Positions 45,647 to 56,489 of a stretch of 64,000 nt of DNA are shown here, piece by piece; within the stretch, counting starts at the first letter, position 1, and each line of letters begins with the position of its first letter. A program made the translations under genes and the position numbers. The notes beneath the pieces were generated by a model. The model ran no database searches and was not told the DNA's origin. It saw nothing but the letters and a program-made list of their open reading frames with translations. Source of the stretch: Corinectria fuckeliana (Eukaryota; Ascomycota; Sordariomycetes; Hypocreales; Nectriaceae); NCBI GenBank assembly GCA_019137255.1, contig WPDH01000300.1:124001-188000 (forward strand), read 5' to 3'.

Positions 45647-47041
45647 CTATCGGATGCGCATTTCTTCGGACGTCCCGACAGTATTCAACAACATCGGCGA
45701 GCCTTCCGACTCATCCAAGAGATTCCCAAGTCGTTCGACATCATCCGACAGAGGCTTCGTAGGCGAAGACCTCTTCATCAGCACAACGCCAATAGCGCTC
45801 CCTAGAATCAAAGTGCATCCCGCGCCACTCATCAAGTCCATCCTGTGCCCAAATACCCACCTGTCGAAGCTGACGGCGAAGAGCATATGCGTGTAGATCA
45901 TGGCATTGGCACGGTTGGACTTGTCCGACCCCAGGCCCGTTGTCAGCAGATACTGCATGATGAAGCCCAGCACACCCAGCGGCAGAAGAAGCAACCACAT
46001 CTTGGCTGTAGAAGGGGAGACCCACCTGAGCCCCGGCTGGCCGATGTCGAGAACAGGCGCGAGGCCCAGTGCGAACACCGAGATGGCGGCGGAGATGACG
46101 CTGAAGTAGTTGACAGAAATCAAGGGGTGTGCTCGCTTTCCAAGTGTTCGAAGAGCCGTAAAGGCACCAGCAGCTCCCAGCACGCCAAGGAGGGCAACGC
46201 CAACGGCAACGAGGCGTTCCTCCGCCGTTGCTTGATGGTCGGCATCTGGAATCCCGGAATCTGAGGGGTTACTTGCCGCCGGATCCTCATCAGTCGAACC
46301 AGAGAAGAACGATACCGGCTTTGCAATCAGCACCACACCCAGGAGAGCAACCAAAGTCGAGAGCTGTTCCATTCGAGTAAAGGGCTCTTTGAGCACGAAG
46401 TAGCAGATTATTCCCGCGACACCGGGCGCGAGGAAGGTGATGACGGTAGCGTCGGCAAGCGGGATGTACATCATGGAGTACCACATACCGAAGATGCCAA
46501 AGAACCCAGACACGCCTCGGAATATTAGAACATGTTGGATGCTCTTGCTGCCGAAGGGGAACCCGGGCGTCTTCATGTACCACATGTAAATCGTACAACA
46601 CACCGAGGTCATGACCTGTCGGAGGAGGAGAACCTGGAGGGGGTGCATGCCGTCGCCCTCGAGTTCGACGAGACGAGCACTCAGGTTCATCAAGGACCCG
46701 AAGAACTGCGACAGAGCAACGCAGATGGCGGGTTTGTTTCTTGTCCAGAAGCTCCTCCACCGGGAGGGTTGTTCGTTGATTTGCGTATCCATGCCATGAT
46801 TCACAACCTGCCCTGAAGGTATCGGTTCGAGAAGCGGGCTGGCGGCAGGGCTTATTGATAGGCGGCGAAAGTCGTCGAAGCCAGAGTCGCTCAGTTTTGA
46901 CGCCCCCATGTTGGGAGCCTGAGTGTTTGGAAGCAAGAGGCGATCGTGAGATTCTTCCCTAGACTCCCGGGGAGCGAGCTTCGCAAGGGGAGACTGGGGG
47001 ATGTCAACGTAAGGCGTCAGGGTTCCGGGCTCTCGAGCCAT
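45647..47041 (-). CDS. EamA/DMT-superfamily membrane transporter (SLC35G-like)
   Basis: A single exon codes for 464 residues. A hydrophilic N-terminal region of about 100 residues with several Ser/Pro sites is followed by about ten membrane segments in two EamA repeats. The first includes VALSQFFGSLMNLSARLVE, LLLRQVMTSV and ADATVITFLAPGVAGIICYFVLKEPFT. The second includes ISVNYFSVISAAISV and IMQYLLTTGLGSDKSNRANAMIYTHMLFAVSFDRWVFG. The APGVAGI...LKEPFT block is the classic EamA end-of-repeat signature. Substrates of this fungal group are not known to me; relatives move nucleotide sugars, purines or other metabolites. The region between the repeats (SGSTDEDPAASNPSDSG) is acidic and cytosolic. 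RVB1 follows 647 bp downstream on the same strand. Confidence 0.9.
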   Translation of the reverse strand: MAREPGTLTPYVDIPQSPLAKLAPRESREESHDRLLLPNTQAPNMGASKLSDSGFDDFRRLSISPAASPLLEPIPSGQVVNHGMDTQINEQPSRWRSFWTRNKPAICVALSQFFGSLMNLSARLVELEGDGMHPLQVLLLRQVMTSVCCTIYMWYMKTPGFPFGSKSIQHVLIFRGVSGFFGIFGMWYSMMYIPLADATVITFLAPGVAGIICYFVLKEPFTRMEQLSTLVALLGVVLIAKPVSFFSGSTDEDPAASNPSDSGIPDADHQATAEERLVAVGVALLGVLGAAGAFTALRTLGKRAHPLISVNYFSVISAAISVFALGLAPVLDIGQPGLRWVSPSTAKMWLLLLPLGVLGFIMQYLLTTGLGSDKSNRANAMIYTHMLFAVSFDRWVFGHRMDLMSGAGCTLILGSAIGVVLMKRSSPTKPLSDDVERLGNLLDESEGSPMLLNTVGTSEEMRIR

Positions 47042-50000
47042 GGTTACTGGGTTGTCGTGGGAGGTTCGCGGGCGCTTGCAGTGAGTGATTGATTGCTGGG
47101 TCTACAAGGGTGTCGGGGTTACCAAAGAGCAAGGAAGGCTTGAGCCGCGTGTCACAGCGAATACGACAACTTCAAACGACAATAAACGAATCTTTAAGTC
47201 TCGAGGTGAGCAATGGAGAAACCCGCAGAAAAGAAGAGAGACTCCTTAGCAGTGGTAGCATGGACATGAGCACCAACACCATCGGCGTGGACCCCCGCAG
47301 CCGCAGCCGGTGGGATCGTTCGCTATCAGCCATGGGTGGATCCTTTCCGGCCGGGCTGGGAGCCATCTCAGAGGCTCAGCGGCTGTCAGATGTTTCCCAA
47401 GGAGTTTTGACGGGTCCCCAAGTGCCCTAAAGGCCTTGCGGTTTCGTCGTTGCCTTGATCGGCCTGCTGACCAGTTGCAGGCCTGGGGAGAAGGCTGACG
47501 ACACCAATGGAAACATGGCATTTGGTGGGCGGGTGCGGGAAAAAGGTGGGAAGGGTGGTGGGTTAAGGTGGGTTAATGTGTGACGAGACGGGCCAGACGG
47601 GTTTGAGGTGCAGCTCTTGGCTCGCTGACAAGGCGTGGTTTGCTCTGGCGGTGCCGACGTCGCTCCGGTGGATCGGCGGCGGTGCTCCGATCATTTGGCG
47701 GGTCCATCTCCGTGCTATTTCCCCAGCGCAGGCGCCGTTTGAGCGTTGCCAACGGGCGGCAGTTTTGAGACAACAGTCTTGATGTGGGGTTTTCGGGAGT
47801 AATATCGCAGCTGGGTACCTAGTTGCACTCAAGTAAGTTTCTTTGGGCGAGATATCAGAAACCGACTGGTGAGCACGACATGGGGGAGCTCTGCCGCAAT
47901 TGTTAGTTCCACCAGACCAACAAAACAGAGGACAAACTGAGCAATACTCGGGGTTCACACCGGGGAGCCAATGGACATCTTCTTGGTCAGATCTAGAGAG
48001 AGCACGTGAAAGAAGTCTCTGGAAAGATTGGAAACACCAAACTGCTATGGTAAATCTTGTGCTTATTCAACCGGCCAGTTCATCAGCCCCATTAGCTGTG
48101 CTCTATCGGACTTTTATTAGAAGATCGGATGGTTTGCCTGCATTGGACTCTGGTCTGGATGTGTCTTTGCTAGCTGTGGTGTGCGTGGCCGGGTTTGGCT
48201 CTCGGACGTGTGGTTTGTTTCATGAAGCGCGCTTCCAGTTGCGTCGATTTCACTGGCAGCGTGGTGACGATCAACTCAGGCTTTGGAAGATCCTCTCGTA
48301 GACGTTGTTGCTTTCCTCCAATGTGGTCTGCTCCTAGCTTGGTCCCTTTTCCCCTTGTGGATTTCCTTTTTCGCATTGGTGTTTGTCGTTGCTGGTTTTG
48401 AAGGGCTAGATAAACCGCTGTCTCGTACATGGCTGCAACACAGAAGCACAAGCACTCGGGGATTTTGTTTCGTCAAACAAATAAACACCCCTTCGCAGCA
48501 CTAAAAAAATTGTATGCGACGACACTGGACGACACCTTCCAGGCACATGAGGTGGTCGGGCTTGGGCAATAGCACGGGGATAGAACCTCCAACCTCCCCA
48601 CCCTCCGAAGTTGGAAACGATTCAGCAGACAAGCGGTTCAAACGACCAATCTTTTCGGCCTGCTTGATCCGGATGCATCAACCTATGTACCAAAGTAAGG
48701 TACCCGCACGATAGCGGCCGGGTCAATGCAGTCCCGGTAGCAGATCAACGTCGATCCGGTAATAACCACGGGAGCGAGCCCAGCTACTAGCGAGCCTAGC
48801 AGGCCGGATCAAAGGCGCACCCGCAGCCGCTCATCCGTCCGACAACAGAGCTATGCCGGGGCTATATGTGATATTGCGGTGTGTTCTGCAAGGTCGAGAT
48901 CCTAAGGGTGTTTGTTATCAGCGGCCGTCTAACGAGAGGTGGTCTCTCCCGTGGATGGAGCGGACTAATTAAGGGACGATGCGGATACTACACACATCAG
49001 CTCAGGGCAAAGACAAGACACGGGACGAAACAGGACGGCATCCACTTCTATGCCTCCATGTGCGTTTCGGACAGCATACGGTAGGTGGCCTTGACCGCAA
49101 AGGGCGACGGCGCAAGTGCATTGACATGGTTCAAGACAGGACTGGGAACAAAAAGAAGTCCAAAAAAAAGCAAACCAAAAAAGTAAAATCATAGATACAT
49201 ACAATGAGCCCCACAGTCTGACAGGGCCAAAAGTGACAGACTTTTTGGCAACGTTCGATTCAGCGGTGAGTTGAAGGCTGGAGTCATCTTACCTACTTTT
49301 ATTTACCGCTTTGTATGTAATTACATACAGCGTCAATGCACGTATTCAAGGATGCTCGGGAAAGAAAGGCCTCCAACGGGGATCTCCAATGGGACAACTC
49401 AAAGACACTGATCCTACGAGGCGTGCTTGAAGGGGGCGAATAGTCTGGTCGCTTGTGTCTTGGTGTGAGCGTGTGAAGAAGGTGTCAAGGTACTATGATG
49501 TAAGTGGGATTTGTGGAGTTTGTCCGAGCCATTTGAGGGTTTTGCAGTTTTTGCATCCCCCTTCTGGGCCTGCAACCTGGCAACCTGGTCCTTACCAGAC
49601 TTCGGGCGGAGGAGGATGTGGGTATTTTCCGTTTCTTGGCGGGGTTGGACATCCCAAGGTGACAAGGTGAGAGAGGCGCTACGACCAACGATTTTCCAGG
49701 GCTGCTTTTCGAGGACCATAATTACTTCGTAAGTACTTGACGTTGGACGCCTTGCCTTGCCGTCTACCTACCAAGCCCAAGGTAGTACCAAGCCTTGTCG
49801 CCTCCCAAGTCCCAACCCAATAAGCTCAGCGTTCCGCGCCGTTCATCAGGGCCATTCCCAGCGTCTACTTAGTGGATCGTCACTTCTCACTTTTTCATTT
49901 TCACTAGAGGAGTTGCCGGCGCGACTTTTGTTGGTTTCATCCCGTCCATCCACGTCCGTCCGCCCGCTCGCCCGCTCGCTCGCTCGCTCTCTCACTCTCT

Positions 50001-50339
50001 CACCCGTCCTCATCTTTACTCTTTACCCTCGCTTGTCGTCTACGGGCCGTCGCCATCCGCATCCTCACCCTTAGTTAATCGCCTCGCTCTCTTCTTGATC
50101 CCTCTTCCTTGAGATCGACTCTCCTCTCGCAGCAGATATCACATCTAGCTCGCCCGGGTCAGCTCAGCGCCCTCAGCTCAACCGCCTACTTACTACTTAC
50201 TATCCCCCCTCCACCACCACGAGGCCGTCCTCGCTCTTCTGTCTTTGCTCTCCATACCTCTCCTCTCCTCTCTCCATACCTCTCCATACCTCTCCTCTCT
50301 CCTTTCCTCTAATTCTCTCCACCATCACCAACTTTCGCC
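47042..50339. other. Divergent intergenic region between the transporter and pyr4
   Basis: This 3.3 kb holds two promoters. A long sweep at 47560-49700 has no open frame with recognisable domains. Near 48560-48660 a stretch with tRNA-like box fragments does not pair as a tRNA. From about 49900 to 50339 the plus strand is strongly C/T-rich, with GCTC repeats at 49970-49995 and CTCTCCATACCT units at 50245-50310. That marks the pyr4 leader. Confidence 0.6.
49960..50339 (+). promoter_or_regulatory. Pyrimidine-rich leader of the OMP decarboxylase gene
   Basis: CT-rich sequence with repeated CTCTCC and CCATACCT units ends at the start codon. CT blocks next to start codons are typical of well-expressed genes in filamentous ascomycetes, so initiation of transcription probably lies here. 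Confidence 0.55.
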
Positions 50340-51440
50340 ATGTCGCCTCATCCTACCCTCATGGCGAGCTTCGCCAGCCGCTCCGCGACCGCCACCCACC
50401 CCCTCAACTCCTACCTGTTCAAGCTCATGGACCTCAAGGCTTCGAACCTCTGCCTCAGCGCCGATGTCGCCACCGCTCGCGAACTGCTCTACCTCGCCGA
50501 CAAGATTGGTCCCTCCATCGTCGTCCTCAAGACCCACTACGACATGGTCTCTGGCTGGGACTTCCACTCCCACACCGGCACCGGCGCCAGGCTGGCCTCC
50601 TTGGCCCGGAAGCACGGCTTCCTCATCTTCGAGGACCGCAAGTTTGGTGATATTGGAAACACAGTCGAGCTGCAGTACACCAGCGGCGCCGCCCGCATCA
50701 TCGAGTGGGCCCACATCACCAACGTCAACATGGTCCCCGGTAAGGCCTCTGTCACGTCCCTCTCCAACGCCGCGAGTAGGTGGCTCCAGCGCCGCGACTA
50801 CGAGGTCAAAACCTCCATCAGCATTGGAACCCCCACGGCTAGCAACGCCGACGAGGACAGCGAGCGATCTGACGCCGAGAGGACTGACGGCAGCGACGAG
50901 GCTTCTCGCCCTGACAACGGGCGTAAGGGTAGTATCGTTTCTACGACCACCGTCACTCAGCAGTACGAGTCGGCTGACTCACCACGTCACGTCAAGAGCA
51001 TTGCCGAGGGAGACGACAACTCGTTCCCCGGCATCGAAGAGGCCCCAATCGAGCGAGGTCTGCTCATCTTAGCACAGATGTCTAGCGAGGGCAACTTTAT
51101 GAATAAGGATTACACGCAGGCTTGCGTTGAGGCCGCAAGAGAGCACAAGGATTTTGTCATGGGCTTTATCTCGCAGGAGAGCCTCAACTCGGAGCCCGAC
51201 GATGCTTTCATCCACATGACCCCTGGCTGCCAACTGCCCCCTGACGGCGAGGACGTGGACGCGGCCGTCAAGGGTGACGGCAAGGGTCAACAATACAACA
51301 CTCCGCAGAAGATTGTGGGAGTTTCTGGCGCCGATATTGCTATTGTCGGGCGTGGCATCATCAAGGCTAGTGACCCAGAGGAGGAGGCTGAGCGGTACCG
51401 TTCCGCGGCGTGGAAGGCCTACACCGAGCGGCTTCGATGA
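50340..51440 (+). CDS. pyr4: Orotidine 5'-phosphate decarboxylase
   Basis: A single exon codes for 366 residues. The catalytic set is intact: LSAD (D41), VVLKTH (K64) and the D-x-K-x2-D triad in FEDRKFGDIGNTV (D99, K101, D104). The GLLILAQMSSEGN block and the phosphate-binding IVGRGI follow. The enzyme makes UMP from OMP, the last step of pyrimidine synthesis. Between the two halves of the barrel is an insertion of about 85 residues (155-238), rich in Ser, Asp, Glu and Arg, where yeast Ura3 has almost none. Such insertions are usual in Sordariomycete Pyr4 proteins. A second ATG (M8) is possible, but the first fits the CT-rich leader. TAF13 converges on it. Confidence 0.96.
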   Translation: MSPHPTLMASFASRSATATHPLNSYLFKLMDLKASNLCLSADVATARELLYLADKIGPSIVVLKTHYDMVSGWDFHSHTGTGARLASLARKHGFLIFEDRKFGDIGNTVELQYTSGAARIIEWAHITNVNMVPGKASVTSLSNAASRWLQRRDYEVKTSISIGTPTASNADEDSERSDAERTDGSDEASRPDNGRKGSIVSTTTVTQQYESADSPRHVKSIAEGDDNSFPGIEEAPIERGLLILAQMSSEGNFMNKDYTQACVEAAREHKDFVMGFISQESLNSEPDDAFIHMTPGCQLPPDGEDVDAAVKGDGKGQQYNTPQKIVGVSGADIAIVGRGIIKASDPEEEAERYRSAAWKAYTERLR

Positions 51441-52010
51441 TCAAGGGATTAGGGCGGCGAAATGTCCAGCGGACGGACTGTCATGCTTCACGTGGGTGTG
51501 TCTGGGAAGTAGCATACAAAGCAAGACAAAAAATTCAAATCATCTTGGTCCTCCTTGTTCTGCCCGGCATGGTGGATATACTAGCATGTATAAGCATGTT
51601 TACTTCTTGTACCAACAAACTCCGACCATCTGTCAATTTCTCCAACCTGACTTCCCTTGCCTCTGTTTTGAATTCTAGTCCCATCCTGACTTGATGGGTC
51701 CCCACAGTTTGTTAGGGCGCTTGAACTTATGAGCGATGGTCCTGCATAGATCTGACCATTGGCTTTTATGAACTTGGCGTACATGCCACTCGTTCCGGAT
51801 CGAACTGCCAAAGAGGTCGCTGCTATGGGGAGCGTGTAGTGTTGTGACTTTGTGATTTATGAATATTGTTGCCCCGAAACCTGTGACCCCACGCCAGAGA
51901 CCTATATGTTGTGCCCTGCCCAAGAAAAAAGACCACGATCCTGAACGCCGGAGTAATGCTCATCCCCCGAAAACACCAGAGAAACAAGAGCCCAAATAGT
52001 ACCTGAACGC
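51441..52010. other. Convergent 3' regions of pyr4 and TAF13
   Basis: These 570 bp between facing stop codons carry no gene that I can support. Confidence 0.6.
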
Positions 52011-52542
52011 TCAGCGCTTCTTCCCCAGGGCATCCGCCTCCGCTTCGACGTCGTCATCTGCCTCGCCAAGCTCCTCTTCGACCCTGGGCGCCCGCGCATC
52101 GGGCTTGTCGCGGCGCTTCTCCTCGTCGGCAGCGTCCTTCATGATCTCGTCCTCGCCGTCGCGCAGGATCTCGCGGGCCTTCTTGATCTCCCTCTGCTTC
52201 TCAAAGACCTCCTGCACCTTGCCCAGGAACGCCGGGTTCTTGCGGAACGCGAACTCGAAGTCCTCGTACTTGATCTTCTGCCGCCCCGAGTAGTTGGCCG
52301 CGCGCGTCGCTTCGAATGCGATGGATTGCATGAAGTCGGTGAGGATCTCGTCGAGGACTCGCACCGTCTCCGGGAGCGGGTTTTGCACGTCGCCGTGCGC
52401 GTAGAGCAGCTGCGCTACTGCGCGTGTCTGTCAGTTCCGTGGAAAATCCGGTTCGCGACTGGGGAGGGAAGGAAGATGTACGCTCGTTGTGGCTAAAGTT
52501 CATCTTGCCGACATTCTTGCCGGCACGCGCTCGAGGCTCCAT
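52011..52542 (-). CDS. TAF13: TFIID subunit TAF13
   Basis: Two exons (52542-52482, 52417-52011; intron 64 bp) give 155 residues. Several AG sites lie near the acceptor. Using the one before 52417 joins NFSHNE to LAQLLYAHGDV, which restores the first helix of the histone-fold domain. The fold runs LLYAHGDVQNPLPETVRVLDEILTDFM, then AANYSGRQKIKYEDFEFAFRKNPAFLGKV. TAF13 pairs with TAF11 inside TFIID and contacts TBP. The C-terminal 50 residues are highly charged (Glu, Asp, Arg, Lys) and probably disordered. KSH1 lies divergently 438 bp away, so the two may share a promoter. Confidence 0.94.
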
Positions 52543-52980
52543 CTTGGCTTGGCTGGGGGCGTCGCAACAGCGACACGTTTTACTAGATAGGGGGCGATTT
52601 TGAGGGGGGAACGGGGTTGAATGCGTCGGCGCCCGGAGACTGACAGTCTAAGATGCGAATGGGAAAATCAGGCGTGTGGTGTTGTTTAGACGGTAGAGAG
52701 GCCCTTCAGCCTGTGACAATGAGGTTCAACATGTTGGTGGGGCCAGCATGTGCCGGTGGGGTTGCCCAGACGTCACCCCTTGCACGTCCCGGCTCGGCGA
52801 ATCTTTACCCCTAAGCACACCTTGCCTGTGCTGGAAGGCTACCTAGCAAGTAGCTTAGACCTGTTGCCTCGGGCGCGCCGCCATCGACTCTCGCGACGAC
52901 AAGCTGTCTTGTCTGCCACGCTCGAAAGACGAGAACCGATTCATTTCACAACAGCCCGATTTCCCCGTTGGATCGCTAAT
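52543..52980. promoter_or_regulatory. Short divergent promoter between TAF13 and KSH1
   Basis: The two start codons lie 438 bp apart on opposite strands. I did not recognise a specific element, but shared regulation of two housekeeping genes is plausible. Confidence 0.4.
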
Positions 52981-53373
52981 ATGGTATGCTCACTCGCTGT
53001 TGTTAATCGGGGTAGACCGCAAGCTCTGACAAGTTCCTGCAGTCGGCCCTCTTCAACTTCCAGTCGCTCCTCCTCGTCATCCTGCTGCTCATCTGCACGA
53101 GCGCATACGTCCACCACTTCGCCCCGGGCATCATGGACCGGAACAAGGACGGGTAAGCTGTTCTGGACCCTCCCCACCATGCGGCGCGCGCAGCTCACCG
53201 GTCTAGTGTGACGGGGATCTTCTGGAAATCCGCAAGGATAGGGGAACGGCTGAGTCCCTTCATAAGCATATGCTGTGTCTTCATGGCCGTATGTCCTGCC
53301 TCGTATCTATTGTGGCTCTTTGCCCGTCATGATCCGTTCTAACATGATCCAGGTCACCATCCTCTTGAGCTAG
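52981..53373 (+). CDS. KSH1: Protein Kish (KSH1/TMEM167), small secretory-pathway membrane protein
   Basis: Four exons (52981-52983, 53043-53152, 53207-53288, 53353-53373) give 71 residues. The first exon is the start codon alone, followed at once by donor GTATGC. The last codes for six residues and the stop. Introns are 59, 54 and 64 bp. The protein starts MSALFNFQSLLLVILLLIC, has a second hydrophobic segment after GERLSPFIS, and carries the family's FWKSARIGERLSP block between them. Yeast Ksh1 has 72 residues and the same layout. It acts early in the secretory pathway at the Golgi and is essential in yeast. The match to the family over the whole length makes the unusual exon structure convincing. 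Confidence 0.93.
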
Positions 53374-55040
53374 ATCTCGCACCGTACGAATAAAACGTTT
53401 CCTTCAAGATACCACGACAGACGAATATTTGGCGCCAGCGAACTACCATTGGCGAGTGTCAGGCGTAAGCGGAATGGGTTTACACGGAAGATTTAATTTC
53501 AAACCTGAGGTCCTCGTTTCGGGAAGAGGTACGGGTGCTTGGGGGAGTCTCGGGAAACCGACTTCATAGTTCGCATATTTCAGAACCGACGGACCGCGGA
53601 ATGAGTTTGCGTCACACTTGACCTGCAGTGGTCCCAAGGAGGAAGCGCCCGGACGCGACGTCTCACCAAACGATGTCTAATCGATACTTGGATTGTCTCG
53701 ATGCGTGTGTCCGAGATCAGCTCCTCGACGACTGACCAAAACGCTCTGATCATATGCGACTTTCCGCTGGCTGCTGCTACCCAAATGGTTATTGAGACTG
53801 GTAGGCAAGGATGGTATCCCTTGGCTATTTGATGGATGTATCATTCGGCCTGTAGGTCAATAGACGGGATTTCGACCTACGGGCCCGAGAGTGGTCCAGA
53901 AGTCATGACGACGTTCAGATGAGCAATCTTGGGGACGCACAGAAGTATTAACACGACAAAGCTCAACCCTCAGTCGCCATTAATCAGACGAAACCAATAT
54001 TCGCTGCTCGGGAACTACGACTGGTAAGCGTTTAGGCTCAATTCCACATGAGCACGGGTACTGCTATTTGCACTATTTCATGAGGTCGCTTGTGACTGCT
54101 TTGATAACATCTGCGAGCGAAAAGCGAGTCACGCATGTTCAGCTCTCGCCCGGTTCTGCTTGTAAGGTGTGGTGAAGTTGATCGGAGTTGTTGCAGATGC
54201 AATAAAACAGCGGAGGTAAAGCACCGGGCTCTTTCTCTCTACAAACACGAGAGAGAATGGCTCTGTAGGCGTTGGTGCCGGCGAGGGAAGCAGAGGCTTT
54301 GTGTTTCAAGCGAGGATAGTCGCAGCGTCGGAAGCGGTGGGCACTGGACAATATACTGCATTAAGAAGTTGGGGATTCGTGGATCGATCGATCGAACGGT
54401 TCTCTAATGAGGCGGTTTCTGGCTTGTGTAACCATCCGCTCGCTACAGCCTCAACTCGTATTTTATGCTAATGAGAACTGGGATGGAGGTTGGAATGAGG
54501 TAGATTAGCCAAGAAACTAGGTGCAATTCACCCCTTGCCACATTCAAAGGTACTCCATTCAAGGCCGGACACACATTGATAGACACATCAACGCACCTAC
54601 ACAGAGTAATCGGCAGGCTTCATGTAGAAGCATAAGGTTTCATAAGTGCTGATAAAAACCGGCAAGATCGTTGAATAAGAACAGTCATCGAAGAGGTTCT
54701 TTGTTTGATGCGGGATGTTGTCGTTGCTATTTGGGGGCTTTCAGACTGTCCAGGGGTTTCGGATCGTCCATGTCATTTGGGTGATCCAGGTCTGGCTTGA
54801 TGGTGGATGAACGAACCGGCATCCAACTAATAGAGGTGCAAGGACCCTGGAACGAGTGAATAAGAACATTTGTGATGTCTTGGGATGTATCTACTTTTGA
54901 CGTTTTGGGATATTATTGAAGATGGACGGCCGTGACGGTATGTCTACTCAGGCTGTATACCGCATGCCTACATCGACTTTCACTCTCCACATCTCACCCT
55001 TACTTCTTAATCATAGTATTATCACTGTAAAGGTAGGGAG

Positions 55041-55080
55041 GGCATCAGGGCATTGGGGCATCGAGGCATTGGGGCATTAG
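55041..55080 (+). repeat. GGGCAT-type short tandem repeat
   Basis: Five imperfect GGCAT(C/T) units spaced by AGGG, TGGG or CGAG. No coding frame uses it. Confidence 0.7.
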
Positions 55081-56468
55081 GACGGTGTCAAAGCAAACGA
55101 TCTGGTAGAGAAGGGTGAGCCTGCAACCCTGGTTCGGTCAATTGATGTTCTCCGGCTGGAAGCCGGGTCGTGGTCCCGGTCTTGATGGCGCAAGGGAGCT
55201 TGGGGCTTGGGGCTTGATACGACGCAGGATCCATCCGCAAACCCGCATCGTGGGGCAGATGGCACTGAGTTTGTCACGCCCCCTATTTCCTTTCTGACTC
55301 GCAACGGCTCCAAGTTAAATAACGTGTGTGAGAAAGGCAAATCTCGGAGAGACAGTGAGAGCGAAGAGGTTGCAAAAGCTAAGCGCCTCGTCCGGCGGTG
55401 GGTGTGGATGACTCAGGTGAATCGAGGGGGACGCAGGGGGGGAGGCAAACGATCCAGCCTTTTCCAGGTTCGTACTATGATATTTAGTACCTGTTGCGGT
55501 GCTGTATGAGATACGTGCTGCGCGGATCCTACTTGCTGGCCCCGGATCGTGAATGTTGATGCAGTGATAAGACATCCGGGGTATTGCTGGCTTGAATCGA
55601 TGGATCGATGGGTCGATGGATCAATCGGTGGTTCGTCCAAGCTTCCTCGACACCAATACATATCTATCAGCTCTAGAGACTAGCACTAATTAGTCGGCAT
55701 CAGGGGAACAGGGGCCAGGAATGGAAACGAGAGTGGCAGGCGGCCCTTGTTGTCCGCGTGTGTCTCATCAATCTCGTTCAGTCAATCTCTCGCCGCCCTG
55801 TTCTTCGAGCGATTTGTGGTTTATTATTACCTAGGTAGGCTATGTAGCCAACAGAAAGAACGTTATCAAAACAGTAAAACGAGGCGCCAGCATTGGCAGT
55901 AGATCGTCTGTCCCAGGAGAAAGAAAAAAAAGGTCCCCTTTCGTATTTGGCCTTGCATGACGCTACCTACCGCCATTCCGCCTCAGCCGGACCGCTGGTG
56001 CTTGTATTGCCCCAGCCGAAGCATGATGATGACGATGGATGCAGAGCGGCGGCGCTCACCGACGAACGAGGCCCGCCGCCCCGTGACTTGTCACTAGGGC
56101 GATGAAACATTTCGGAGAGGAGCCTTGCCTCACCGAAGGAAGTTGAGCGAAGGCGAAGGCTTGCGCCGAGCTGACGGTGTGGGCTTTTACGGCAAAAATA
56201 GACAGCGAGGAAGGTGGTAATAGTGATACGGGCGTTATCTCCACAAGAGGAGGCGTCACGGAGTGTGCGAGCGGTTGGGTCAGTGGGTTGGGTTTCGGTG
56301 TGTCGGGGCGGATCCGAAGGTTCACGAATGACCTCAGCATACATAGGCCCAGGAGAGGGTTTCTGAGTTTCTGAGTTTTCTGGAACATGCCAATGCGAGT
56401 TGAAATTGTCAGCGTGAGAGTGGGAGTGTGGTGAGTGTGAGCCTCAATAGTCCGGGCCGGGTTTGTTG

Positions 56469-56489
56469 GTGTGTGTGTGTGTGTGTGTG
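56469..56489 (+). repeat. (GT)n microsatellite
   Basis: About ten GT dinucleotides in a row. Confidence 0.9.

Noticed and set aside
48560..48660. tRNA-like box fragments (GGTTCAAAC, minus-strand GGTTCTATCC)
   Set aside because: The T stem does not pair on either strand and no A box lies at the right distance.
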